A stretch of DNA of 64,000 bases. It comes from Margaritifera margaritifera (Eukaryota; Mollusca; Bivalvia; Unionida; Margaritiferidae). The first letter of the stretch is position 1. Each line of letters starts with the position of its first letter. This document shows positions 1-11,801 of the stretch, one piece after another. The stretch covers positions 1,578,501 to 1,642,500 of the forward strand of contig JAQPZY010001415.1 in assembly GCA_029931535.1 (NCBI GenBank), read 5' to 3'. The notes below the pieces were generated by a model that was not told the origin of the DNA, searched no databases, and saw only the letters and a program-made list of their open reading frames with translations. A program made the translations under genes and the position numbers.

Positions 1-390
1 GGCCTCATACACCAAGTTTTATACAGTATATACAGCACAATCAAAACCTGCCTCAAAGATTACCTCACATGTCTTGACCATCACTTTGTATAGGTCATGT
101 ACACCAAATTCTATATAGTATATACAGCACAATCAAAACCTGCTTCAAAGATTATCTTACCTGTCTTGACCATCACTTTGTATATGCCTCATACACCAAA
201 TTCTATACAGTATATACAGCACAATCAAAACCTGCCTCAAAGATCACCTCACCTGTCTAGACCATCACTTGGTATAGGCCTCATACACCAAATTCTATAC
301 AGTATAAACAGCACAATCAAAACCTGCCTCAAAGATTACCTTACCTGTCGTGACCATCGCTTTGTAAAGGTCATGTACACCATATTATGA
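1..390. repeat. Tandem repeat, about 92-96 bp, four copies
   Basis: Four imperfect direct copies begin near 11, 103, 192 and 287. Each carries 'acaccaaattctata', 'cagcacaatcaaaacctg' and 'gaccatcactttgtata'. A fifth, diverged start is seen near 378. The array continues to the left edge, so its true length is unknown. The short open frame across it is a by-product of the repeat and not a gene. Confidence 0.8.
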
Positions 391-2880
391 TACAAGTAAA
401 ACTCTATAAAGCAGTTTTCAGAGGCAACATTTCGCATTTCTCAATCATAGCTGCATGAGACAGATTTCACTGTATTAATTACATAAATGCATTAACATTC
501 TGCTCCAAATTTTCTGTACACTAAATTATAATACAAGTAAACCTCTTTAAAGCAGTTTTCTGTGGCAACATTTCCTGCTTCTCAATCATGACTGTATGAA
601 AAAGATTTGACCATTAATCACATAAATACATTTAAAATTATGCACTACACCCTGAATACTAATCTGCCCCCTGTATAAATATTACATTTTTTGCCAGTTT
701 AGATTGACAAATAGCTGAATCTATAAGTCCCAGAAGGAGTCTGGAAAGTTGCAGACAAGTTTTATTAGGGTGAGTATAGTCAAACTACCATGTTTTCAGA
801 TGTCAGAAAGTAATTACTTTCTTCTGTCTGAAAACATATGAAAACATTTCATTCAGTGTCCAAACACAAACAAATGAAAATTGCCTTGTAATTTATACAC
901 TGATGTTTCAGACACTATGTAGTTCTACATTGATAAGACAGAAGAGGCAGACTAATACCACTTTTGAAATGTAGAGGAATTGCTTGCTTATGATTAGGAA
1001 TAGCCTTGACAAGTTACATGTATGAATCAAATTGTCAAAAATTGGAAGAATCTTGTTTGACTATTCTTTAACTCTCTGATGCTGATATAATAAATAACAT
1101 TTCTTTAAAACTAAATTATTCACCTGTAGATAAATATATCTCAGTCATAAAACAGAAGAATATGTTTCCCCCCCCCCCCCCTGGGAGCTTCTGGGGACTT
1201 TGCTCTCTAGCCCCTATCAGGGGTTTGTCCCCACAGATCCCTCACCTACTTGCTGCCTTCCCCCTCCCTGCCCCAACAATACTAAAGGATATTTTTGAAT
1301 CTGCCCCTGATTAAGACCTGTACTTGATCATATACAAAATCAATGAACTGATCCCAGTGTGTGTTCCAGTACCAACACTCGTACGAGATTAATAGCAAAG
1401 TAAATTGCAATATATAAAACAAGATAAGGATCTGCTTCATGCTAGCTTATTTTGTTTTTAAATATGTTATTATCTATTGGAACTAATATCATGCATGCCA
1501 TTTCACAATGTGTCACATGAAAAACATTATTTTTGACACCCAAAACCACTGACAAAGTTGAGTTTATAAAAAACATGATTTCCAATAAATCCTATGAATC
1601 CTAAGAAAAAGAGAGACCTTTCCTGATACCACAATATATGCCTGTAACCTGTTAAAAAGTAAACAGTAATGATTCACATAGCTTCACAATTAATGCTCAT
1701 GGAATACTATCACCACTGGACAGTTTAAACAGTTAATTGTCATAGACTCTGAGTTGTCTGTCAGATATAAAAACCACCATTTCACAGATTACTTAATTGA
1801 ATAGGGTGATTTTGTATTTATAGTCCTTTCAGCAGTGCTGTGGGAGAGTTCATTAGGCTAATTTGCATAGGTAAAGTACACGAGTGCAACAACCCAATTT
1901 ACTTGAACACATATAATCAGAAATAGGTTTTGAAGAAACAAACGTTTTTACACATCATTGCCTTGAATGAGAATGTTTGAGTCATCTTTATTAAAGTTTA
2001 TTGGCCAATTCATGATCAGCAGCGAAGTTTCTTTCAAGTCTGATTTTACTCCATACATAAAATAATATTTTTGGGGGGTAGTTGGAATGGCAATGTTGAA
2101 AGAATTGTCACTGTGGGAATGTGATTCATATTTTAAGGCTGTATTTTTATAGATGATACATCTATGAAGCGAGCAAAGTGCAGAAAAACCAAATTTCAGA
2201 ACTCCTTTTTAACAGTTTGACTTTATGAAGTGCAACAGCAAGGGTGAACATTTTGCACATACCGTAAAAAGCATATCAACATTAGTCATTCTGCAGTATG
2301 AAATATCAAGAGAGAATCCAAGTCGGTAACAAAACATTAATACTATATTTCATGTTTCAATGTATTTTAGAGACAAAGGTTTTGTATTTTTTTTATATTT
2401 AGTGTCTGTGTCGTTGTGTCTATTGAATGTGTGCAAATGTGTTTGTGATGTTATATGGCAATGCTAAGTCTACCAACTATTTTGTTTTGTTTGAAAGTGT
2501 ATTTAATGCTTCAAAGAAAACAAATGTTTTAAAATCTGATTTGAATTTCCAATCATTTTCTTTAAGCGTATATTACCTAATCATTTATTCTCAACTGTAC
2601 GCTGCTTATCCGGGTCACACACATTGCCCCCATCCCCTGCAGACCACAAGACACATTTTGAGTCTGAAAATCCCCAAACACTGCCTAATTCGGTTTAAAT
2701 ACAGACTTTTACTTGTATGGTTTTCGCTTTTTTAAAAAGTGTGACAAAAATAATTCTTCTGTTTTTATGATTTTTAGATTTTTTGATCTACATGAGTAAT
2801 ATAGTTTTACACAAAAATGTTGTTTGTTGTTATCAGTGTCAGACAGCTAATGCATAATGAAATGTGGTTCACCAAGTTTT
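391..2880. other. Non-coding stretch without recognisable genes
   Basis: AT-rich single-copy-looking DNA. There is a partial duplication: the segment at about 378-480 resembles 520-610 ('acaagtaaa', 'taaagcagttttc', 'gcaacattt'). A homopolymer C tract sits near 1150-1163. Open frames here are short and show no protein-like composition or splice context that I recognise. Confidence 0.6.
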
Positions 2881-2942
2881 GACAGTGTATCTAGCAGAGA
2901 CTATATATATACATAATCAATCAGCTGACATTGCTATCTAGC

Positions 2943-2986
<44 letters not shown>

Positions 2987-3015
2987 CAATCAGCTGACAT
3001 TGCTATCTAGCAGAG

Positions 3016-3051
<36 letters not shown>

Positions 3052-3996
3052 ATCAATCAGCTGACATTGCTATCTAGCAGAGACTATATATATACATAAT
3101 CAATCAGCTGACATTGCTATCTAGCAGAGATTATATATATATACATAATCAATCAGCTGACATTGCTATCTAGCAGAGACTATATATATACATAATCAGT
3201 CAGCTGACATTGCTATCTAGCAGAGACTATATATATACATAATCAATCAGCTGACATTGCTATCTAGCAGAGATTATATATATATACATAATCAATCAGC
3301 TGACATTGCTATCTAGCAGAGACTATATATATACATAATCAATCAGCTGACATTGCTATCTAGCAGAGACTATATATATACATAATCAATCAGCTGACAT
3401 TGCTATCTAGCAGAGATTATATATATACATAATCAATCAGCTGACATTGCTATCTAGCAGAGATTATATATATACATTCATAATCAATCAGCTGACATTG
3501 CTATCTAGCAGAGATTATATATATATACATAATCAATCAGCTGACATTGCTATCTAGCAGAGACTATAGATATACATAATCAATCAGCTGACATTGCTAT
3601 CTAGCAGAGACTATATATATACATAATCAATCAGCTGACATTGCTATCTAGCAGAGATTATATATATATATACATAATCAATCAGCTGACATTGCTATCT
3701 AGCAGAGACTATATATATACATAATCAATCAGCTGACATTGCTATCTAGCAGAGATTATATATATATATATACATAATCAATCAGCTGACATTGCTATCT
3801 AGCAGAGACTATATATATACATAATCAGTCAGCTGACATTGCTATCTAGCAGAGATTATATATATACATAATCAATCAGCTGACATTGCTATCTAGCAGA
3901 GATTATATTATATACATAATCAATCAGCTGACACTGCCATCTAGCAGAGATTATATATATACATAATCAATCAGCTTACATTGCTATCCAGCAGAG

Positions 3997-4042
<46 letters not shown>
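2880..4042. repeat. Minisatellite with embedded (TA)n tracts, about two dozen copies
   Basis: The unit is 'cagctgacattgctatctag' followed by 'cagaga(c/t)tatata...catаatcaat'-type sequence. The unit is about 46 bp plus a TA run whose length differs from copy to copy. The longest TA runs are near 2951-2983, 3019-3047 and 4000-4042. The rest of each unit is almost invariant, so length change is concentrated in the TA microsatellite inside the unit. Confidence 0.9.
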
Positions 4043-4044
<2 letters not shown>

Positions 4045-4500
4045 AAATGTATGCTCCATAATTGATTTATAATATATGTATGTCTCGGTATCTACGGAAT
4101 TTCCGTCAAAAATTTGCCCATGTTCCATGAAAAATGAGTGAACAATGAACAATTAATTTTTTTAGCCCAATCAGCAATAAATTATGACTTGTTGGATGTA
4201 TCCTGATCCATTACTAATAAAATTAATCATTTTATACTCTGTTCAAACATGTTTAAAAAGGCTTTCTACTATGAAAACTATTCCCTATTAATGACTATAA
4301 CCTATTTTTACAGTTTGATGTTACACAGCAACTGCAGTGATGCAAAACAAAAAAGTCTTGATGTTGCAATTAAGTTTTATTGAATAGATATGGAATAAAT
4401 TGTCCGATTTCAGACATTTTTGAGTCCATATTGGTCCGATATGGATTCCTGAAGTATTCCATATGGAATCTACAAGAAAACATTTTTGTTAGTAAATTAT

Positions 4501-4695
4501 GTTTCTCCGATAATACTTACCTGATCACATTACATTTAGGATAACTTGCTTTGCTACCTCTGAATCCAGCCCTCCCAGAAAGATGTAAAAACGTTTTTCG
4601 GTCTATGTATTATATAGACAAAGGGTTGCTACTCTTACAGGTTCACTCCCCTCTCTACCTACTAGGTGGCTACCATTATACCAGGTTTAAACCAG
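4501..4695. repeat. Left inverted terminal repeat of DIRS copy 1
   Basis: The sequence from 'gtttctccgataat' to 'ccaggtttaaaccag' matches the reverse complement of 9691-9882 along nearly its whole length. Shared blocks include 'tatatagacaaaggg', 'cttacaggtt' and 'tggctacc(a/g)ttatacc'. Divergence is about one base in six by eye. Confidence 0.88.
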
Positions 4696-4763
4696 TTTTT
4701 TTACTTGAGTGACACCTTCAAGAATGATCGCATTGTGGGGAAGTTTGGAGAAGATTATTTGTA

Positions 4764-4863
4764 ACATGATCAGGCAAGTATTATTGGACAAACATGACTT
4801 ACTAAAAAATTTGTTTTCTCCATCAAATACATTACCTGATCACATTATATTAGGAGAAAAGGT
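4764..4863. repeat. Internal complementary region (ICR) of DIRS copy 1
   Basis: At 4767-4795 there is an inverted copy of the outer ITR end ('tgatcaggcaagtattattg'). A direct copy of the same end follows at about 4815-4860 ('tctccatcaaatac', 'acctgatcacattatat'). The two ends sit head to head with a short spacer. This is the arrangement expected of an ICR, the circle-junction template in DIRS replication. It lies just inside the 3' ITR, as in known DIRS elements. Confidence 0.7.
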
Positions 4864-5219
4864 AGAAGGAGATGGAAATGCTGAGCATCCTACCTCTATC
4901 TGTGTCACCCAGGAGGAGCATGATTAGTGTTCTAATGGATGAAATTCTCCTAATTTTAGTTTAGCACAACAGGAGACCTTAGTTATGCACATGCAAGGGA
5001 GATCCCTGTAAGATTCTGCACTTGATTATGGTCTTACCCTTAAAGTATTTCCAGGCGAATCCAGCAAAAGTGGCCAATACCACTTGGTTCCAAGGTTGTC
5101 CTGTCATAAACAGGGAGTGGTTACTGTCTGTGCAATTACCACTGGCCCGATCAGGTTCAATTCTCTCCTCTGCAAGGCCATGTCCTGCAGATAGAAGCTG
5201 GAGAACTGGAGAAAGTTGT

Positions 5220-6170
5220 CTAGGCATGCCACACAACTGACTCAAGTATGTCTCAAATGGAGACATTAAATTTGAATGCCAGGCTCATGGAAATTGCACA
5301 CATTTCGTGAGCTGAGATTTTCATGAGGCATACCTGTTCCTTAGAACACAGTGTATGCAGATTTTATAACTCCCATTAAGCAAGCAACTAGTGTTTGTGG
5401 TATTGTCTTGCTTTCCAGACTTGAAAGGCAGAAAAAGACTGGTCCAACCGCTGATGTTCTCCGTACACTTCAGATAATTTCTGAGAGTGTGTACAGGATC
5501 TTGGAGCTTCGCCTCTCTCGACATCGAACAAGAAGAGGGGACAAATAGTTATTTGTTGACTGCCTAGTGACAGCAATCTGTTTTGCATCATGCAACCACA
5601 TGTCATTAGGACAACTGATCCATTGGGATGGAACTACATGTAGTACAGGTAAACGGAGAGGGCATGTAGCTCACTCACTCTGCATGCTGAGGCAAGCGCT
5701 ATCAGAAAGCAAGTCTTATATGATAGCTGATTGATGGATGTGTCGATACGTGGAACTTGGATGAGTAAAAACATGTCAACACCCAGAAGAAATTCCATTT
5801 TAGGAATAAAGGTGAGTGAGCACGGATAAATCAAACTTGGACAGCAAGCTGGAAAGGTCCTTGTTGTGTCCAATAACGTCTTGTCCATGATGTCAGAATG
5901 TGTCCGAGATCATGGACCATTATCCCTTTATGATGAAGGGGGCTAACTTCTTCTCTTAAAAGAGAGAGAGAGAAAGAAATTGGCCAGCTGAAAAATGGAG
6001 GCAGATAATACCGTGACATTATTAATGTGACACCAGTCATTAAAAATTCGCCATTTCCCTTAGTATGGCTACAGAGTGGAAGGCCTTCTAGCTGTTGTGA
6101 TTCACTCCACAATTGAAGTCCCAAACTCCTTTTCGCGTAAGGCATCCCTGACAAAAGCCAGGCATGAAGG
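5220..6170 (-). pseudogene. Tyrosine recombinase remnant, DIRS copy 1
   Basis: The catalytic domain is recognisable from 'SYKTCFLIALASACRVSEL' (about 5670-5740), which holds the first catalytic arginine. A segment 'SAHEMCAISMSLAF' (about 5265-5320) stands for the H-x-x-R box, with Arg replaced by Cys. The tyrosine segment is degraded. The N-terminal core-binding part lies at about 5830-6160. Several stops and frame changes separate these pieces. Copy 2 at 49270-50190 is the better preserved homologue. Confidence 0.8.
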
Positions 6171-6329
6171 AGGAGTTTCTCTGGAGACAGACTGAACAGT
6201 GGTGACCTGGGCTACTTAAGCAGGTGGGAGTCGCTTTGACTTTCCTGGGCACATCTGTCACCAGGGCGATCAGATCATTGATCAAGGATTTGTCCCATCA
6301 TAGAGGGATGATCATAACTATCTGGCAGC

Positions 6330-6960
6330 TTGTGTCTCTCACTTTCTAAACTACTTTTGGTATCAAGATTGATGGAGGGAAGGTGTTGCCCCACATTCCC
6401 TCCCAACTGACTGATAAAGCATCAATGGTCCATCTTTCTGAGCGTGGAAAAGGGGAGTTGAAAGTGGGCAATCTTCTAAGATCAGAGGACCCAATAGGGC
6501 GCAGACCTGATTCAATGTGAAAGGATGGAGATCACTCTCTACGAAGCAGTTGTCCTTCTTGAAAATGAGTAGGCTAAAACGTTGAGCTGTCCTAGTATGT
6601 GGCAGACCTGAATATTTATCTGGTATTGGGCGCACCACCGAAGGTAATCCCTCATTATGATGCAAAGGTCCAGTGATTTCATCCCTCCCTGTATGAGGTA
6701 TGTGACAACTACTGAATTGTCCAACAGTATCAGTATCGTATGTCCGTGTATGCTTTCTACCCAAGTGTTGGAGGCAATGAGAATGGCTTTCATTTCCAGG
6801 ATGCTGATGTGAAGAGCTATTTCTTGAATGCACACTTGCCACTGACCATTGCTAAGCCCTGCAGCAAGTGTTGCTCCCCAACCCGACAGAATGGGATCTG
6901 TACAAATTGTTATTTCCGGTTGTGGTTTTTTTTTAGAGGTATTCCTGCTGTGAGCCACTT
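6330..6960 (-). pseudogene. DIRS RNase H domain and linker, copy 1
   Basis: Reading the minus strand, an RNase H-like domain gives 'ITICTDPILSGWGATLAAG' (first Asp box), 'ISILEMKAILIASNTW' (Glu helix), 'LLDNSVVVTYLIQGG' (Asp-Asn box) and 'QVCHILGQLNVLAYSFSR' (the final 'HIPGxxNxxADxLSR' box, with Asp replaced). Downstream, at about 6340-6440, is the DIRS linker 'DALSVSWEGMW'. The order RNase H, linker, recombinase matches DIRS/PAT-type elements. Confidence 0.82.
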
Positions 6961-9480
6961 TCTGTCTTGTAATTGGAGAAGTTGTTGATGTGGATCAAGA
7001 TTGTAATGTTCTGATCTAGATGGCCCGTGAAATGTTGCAATTTGGCTCGAAGGACTATTTGTGATGGGCACATCTAAAGGCAGCCAAGGGGTAAAAAATC
7101 TGTTGCCGCATTGAATAGGTTGAAGAAACTCCCATCACGAAGATAAATGTTTTGTTTGAAATTCTCTCTGATGCATTATGTTTTTGATGTGTTGGGAGGG
7201 AAACATATGAGTAAAAGATGTATCCTCCTGTATGGGATCGCTTGAGGTTTCTGTAACAAAGGGGGATTTCAAAAGTGAGGGTGGCCTGATAAATGAGATT
7301 CTGAGGCCCTCTGATATGACTTAGATCACATAATCGTTTTACAGAAAGATGTTGATCCAAACCTGAAAAAAAAGAAGGAGTCTGGCACCCATGGTTAAGT
7401 TGCCAACTGGCGGGAGAAACTGTAAGTCACTGACAGGTGGCAGGAGGCTTGGAGGAGGTGAAACATTTTCTATCTCCACACCCTGTCTGATGGTGCAAAG
7501 TAGGAGTGTATGACCACCTATAATTCGCCTGGCCATGGATATTCTGTCGTCTTTGTGAGTTGCCTCTATTGTATCCCAGCTTATGATTGTCCCTTCTCTG
7601 GAGCGATCCCTGAGCATGGCGTCTGGATATGGAAGCTTGCACTGGCATATGTAGGGGCAACTCTTGTTCTGCCTGTTTTCTGACCTCCTCAATTCAACCC
7701 CCGAACTGAAGGGGAGAGCCAAATGGGAGGATGCGCAAGACCGCAGCAAGGTGTGATTTTACAGAAGAAAAGTGCAGAGTGCATCTCATTTGACGAAGTC
7801 CATGTTGCAGAAGGCACTCGGGTGTTAGCCATGGTGTGGTGAGAAGCTCTAGTCATGGCCTTGGTGATATGGCTTGCTGAATCCCAGGCATGATTGCTTC
7901 TGCCCTTCTCAGCAAGGCACAAAAAATTGACAAGATCAACTAGTGAGAAAGTTGAAATAACATTTATCACTAGCTTGAAGGGGCATTGAAGACTTGCCGA
8001 TCCACCTTATAATAAAGTGGGGTAGTCAAGCCAAAAGTAAAAACACACTGGTCAACATTAGGTATTTCCGAACAGTATGTGTCAGAGTGCGACTTATACC
8101 AATGAGACGAGAAGCTAGCTGGCAAATGACTCACGGAAAAGAAGGCTTTTGAATTACCGACATTGCAAATTTGTTCCAAGAGACGCCCAGTGATTTCTGC
8201 AACTTTTGATGACTGAGATAATATTCTACATGAAAGACTATCAGTGTGCTTGTCTACAGAGATTTTGACACTGTAGGTATGGATGACAGTAGCGGAGAAG
8301 GACATTCAGATGGAAGAAGGATATGATAGATTTATTCTACTGCTGCCTTAAAGCTGAATTCCTGTCTGTTCCATTGTCAGATCGGATGATTCAGGCATTT
8401 CCATTTCATCTCCTTCATTTAGCTGGGGATTCTCCACCTCTTGTACATCTTGGGTCCATGGATAGAGCATTCCATATGGCCATGATGATTCCGTATTGTC
8501 GGCATGCATCATTTTGCCCATAGGATATGCTGCTAAAAGTGGTGGTATACTAGAATGCTGATTCGGCGCTGCCAGTTTGGTTTAGCTGGATGGTTCTACG
8601 AATAAAGCTGGTTGCTGGTTGGCTTCTCTGTGCGGTATGTTCAGCATAAGATACCATAGCTGTCGGAATATGAAAACTGTCGGTTTGTAAGTCCAAGATG
8701 AGCAAATCGTTACCACTGTAGTCATATATCTCATATTCATACGGCTTGACTGGTTGGTCAACAGTTGAATTGCATATGGTGGATGATCAATGCCATGATA
8801 GTCGGGCAGTACAGCTGAACACCCATCCATTCGTACAAATAATAAATTGCGGCTCATTCGGTCCGGCTGTCCATCCATCCATACAAGTCAAATAATACGC
8901 CTTCAAGTCCGGCAAGAATGTTGTCATGCACAGACAGAGTACGGGATATTGTATATTCACGCCTCATTGGTGGAGATAGGTATGATTCTACACTCTCACG
9001 CCCTATAGGCAAGACGATATTTGACTTCGGATTGTCATGCTTTGTGGGCGGAGCTCAAGGCTTATCCCCAATAGGTAGTATTTGACGTAGGATTGTTATA
9101 CGTTGTGAGCCGAGTTAAAGGCTTATCCCCAAAGGATCCTGAAAAATTACTTTCTGTTCCGTCATGGACAATCTCAATGACAAACCCTTATTAATTAGAG
9201 AGAGCATACGTGATTCTAACTCTTGGTTGGAATCGTGTCTCATTCCAACTGCATTAAGATCTGGCGCTGTCTTCTGTATCGTCATAGGGGGTGGAGGGGG
9301 CATCCCAACACCCACCATGAGACTTGTGAATGATTCCGATGGATATAAACTCAGCACTTTATGCTGAGAAGAATTAGAGGGTGCTGTCTTTTTATGGTCC
9401 TTGAGCTGTTTTTTAAGGACATTAGACCATGTATTTTCTGTCCATGCAACACACACTTTACAGGTGTGTGATGAAGAGAA
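6961..9480 (-). pseudogene. DIRS gag-like region and start of RT, copy 1 (broken)
   Basis: The 5' half of the element in minus-strand sense. The segment near 9115-9456 has the N-terminal gag-like reading 'CVAWTENTWSNVLKKQLKDH', shared with copy 2. Near 7340-7440 the reading 'GARLLLFFQVWINIFL' resembles the start of a DIRS reverse transcriptase. The region after it (7060-7330) lacks a recognisable palm domain, so an internal deletion is likely. Frames are interrupted many times. Confidence 0.6.
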
Positions 9481-9690
9481 AGTGGTACAAAGTAGACATG
9501 TATCATGGAATCACTTGCCCAGGAAATTCCACCTGTGAAAATGTTGCTGTTCTAAGTCATTTGCAATGAAAATGAATGGCATGATAATTTTGAAAATATC
9601 AATACAGTCACCAGATTTGTATAACAATGTTGTATGCACCATATGAAACAACATTCTGACTTACTTTACCACTGAAAATATTTTTCTTTA

Positions 9691-9882
9691 CTGGTTTAAA
9701 CTGGGTATAACGGTAGCCACATAGCGGATAGAAAGGGGAATCAACCTGTAAGAATTTCTTCCCTTTGTCTATATAATATACAGAAAGACGTTTTTCTGTG
9801 TTTCTGTGAGGGCTAGATTCGGAGGTAGTGAAGGAAGTTATCTGAATGTAATGTGATTATGTAATGTTTTTGACCGAGAAAT
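9691..9882. repeat. Right inverted terminal repeat of DIRS copy 1
   Basis: Reverse-complement partner of 4501-4695; starts 'ctggtttaaactggg' and ends 'gaccgagaaat'. A third homologue lies at 52380-52575 at the 5' end of copy 2. Confidence 0.88.
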
Positions 9883-10739
9883 GTTTGTACAGATTACCCC
9901 AAGTGAAAGCTACCACAAAGTTTGGTAAAATGCAGATGGTAGAGAATGCAAGTTATTGTGCAAAAACCATTTTTCAGTAACAGTGACCTTGACCTTTGAA
10001 CTTCGGAGTTCAAAAAGTTTTTCCCTACCTGAAGTGCAAGCTATCCACAATTTTTTGTAACTGTAAATGGAGGACAACTCAAATTATTGTGTGGAAACCA
10101 AATTGATAACATATGGATGGATGAACAGTTGTAGAGCATAACATAATACAAAAAGGAGCAAATTACTTAAATTTAAAATAACACACACACACGCATTATA
10201 CCTCATTCTATCAAGCTGTACAAATTTTAATAAGAAACTGAATTATTAGAATGTTGGTCCAGGCATAGCAATTCTAATATAGAACTGGAGTCAGTATAAT
10301 GCATGAACATAAATCTTTATTTTATTTACAGCAAATAATTTGTCAAGCAATCATTACTGATATAATCAAAATGCGTATTTTACATTATTCATAGTTAAAA
10401 ATATGGAATACATTCAATTGCATCCAAACTTTGTGACAAGAAGCAAACTTATTTACTAGTCAACAGTCAAAGAAACATTGTTAGTGTCAAATAAACAAAC
10501 TGTCAACATTAATAATCTGTTAGGATAAAAAAAAAAAAAAAAAAAAAACAACATTAAGATCAAAGAAATAAACTTTTGTCGTCAAGTAATACACTTTTAT
10601 GGCTGCAGGTCATATAAGTTGTCATGTTATAGGCCATGATGCCAATATTTTCATAAATTGTTAAAAACCATCTGAATCTGTCTTGGTTAAGAATACAAAA
10701 CCTTAGTGACATAGTTCTTTTAATTCAATTGCACATGTA
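9883..10739. other. Non-coding; remnant of an interspersed repeat
   Basis: The first 250 bases hold 'cagtgaccttgacctttga' and end near 'atggatggatgaacag'. That pattern is shared with 13930-14740 and is common in dispersed bivalve repeats. Next come a short (AC)n tract near 10180-10194 and a poly-A run near 10529-10547. No gene is seen. Confidence 0.55.
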
Positions 10740-11395
10740 GATGCATGTAGTATCCAGCAGGGGTCACTGTTACTTGACTCACTTTGAACAGATGTTCCTT
10801 CTGTTTGCGTACATGTATGTAGGATCCAGAAAGGACCTATGTAACTTGACTCGCTTTCAACAGATGTTCCTTCTGTTTATATACATGGTGTATATACATG
10901 TATGCAGGATCCATCAGGGTTCACTGTAACTTCACTCACTTTGAACAGATGTTCCTTCTGTTTAAGTACATTTATGTAGGATCCAGCAGGGATCACTCTA
11001 ACCTCACTCACTTTGAACAGATGTTCCTTCTGTTTAAGTACATTTATGTAGGATCCAGCAGGGATCACTCTAACCTCACTCACTTTGAACAGATGTACAT
11101 GTATGTAGTATCCAGTAGGGACCTATGTAACTTGATTCACTTTGAACAGATGTTCCTTCCATTTATATACATATATGTACAATCTAGCAGGGATCTATAT
11201 AATTTGACTTAATCTGAACATGTTCCTTCTGTTTATGTACTCTAATGTAGGATCCAGCCGGGATCGCTGTAACATGATTCACTTTTAACAGATGTTCCTT
11301 CTGGTTATGTACTCTAATGTAGGATCCAGCCAGGATCGCTGTAACATGATTCACTTTTTACAGATATTCCTTCTGTTTAAGTTCACCTGCATACT
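10740..11395. repeat. Degenerate tandem repeat related to the last ROCO exon
   Basis: Seven to eight imperfect units of about 65-95 bp share 'gtaggatccagcagggatc', 'actttgaacagatg' and 'ttccttctgttt'. The same core occurs once in the coding exon at about 11920-11970 ('gaggtaggatccagcagg'). In minus-strand sense both read through 'IPAGSY(I/L)N(V/I)LK'. The array lies immediately 3' of that exon's stop. It could be decayed coding repeats or 3' UTR. Confidence 0.75.
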
Positions 11396-11469
11396 CAGAT
11401 TGTTTCTGTGTATAAAGGTCAGGTATGTCTGTGTCTTTCATTCCATGGAATCTTTTATCTAAGTCAAGT

Positions 11470-11485
11470 ACATATTTATTTAAGA
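11470..11485 (-). promoter_or_regulatory. Candidate polyadenylation signal for the ROCO-HEPN gene
   Basis: AATAAA on the minus strand (plus 'tttatt' at 11475-11480), about 320 bases past the stop codon. It is the first good match I noticed. In AT-rich DNA this is weak evidence. Confidence 0.3.
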
Positions 11486-11801
11486 CTCACTTTTCAGAAA
11501 TATTTCTTTCAATTACCAGTCAGCTTGTGCATGAATCACTTTCCTGAGATATTTCTTTAGTCCAAAGGCAAGTGTGTTGGTGATTAACTTGTCTCAGATC
11601 CTTCTTCCAATTCACAGAAAAAAACGCTTATGAATCTATTCTGCTAAAATGATTGTTCCAATTAAGTGCAATTCAAGACTCACTTTTCTGTATTATTTCA
11701 AGAACGTGTCTGTTTATGTCTCATTATTTTCAATTTGTTCTTTCAAGTGCATGTTGTTTATGGCACATTTTCCAACTGTTCCTTCCAGAGCAACACATTC
11801 T

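Larger units (their letters stand above)
4501..9882 (-). mobile_element. DIRS-like tyrosine-recombinase retrotransposon, copy 1 (decayed)
   Basis: The element is bounded by inverted terminal repeats (4501-4695 and 9691-9882). Inside, in minus-strand order, lie gag-like remnants, an RNase H domain, a linker typical of DIRS polyproteins and a tyrosine recombinase, which is the DIRS gene order. An internal complementary region lies beside the 3' ITR. All frames are broken by stops and shifts, and I could not find the reverse-transcriptase YxDD core, so the copy cannot be autonomous. It lies downstream of the ROCO gene in the same orientation. A related copy is at 49008-52575. Confidence 0.88.

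Noticed and set aside
1150..1320. C-rich stretch as a possible CpG island or promoter
   Set aside because: It is a homopolymer C run followed by short C-rich text with few CpG; no exon or TATA context follows.
6740..6988. Plus-strand open frame opposite the DIRS RNase H
   Set aside because: Shadow of the minus-strand RNase H remnant.
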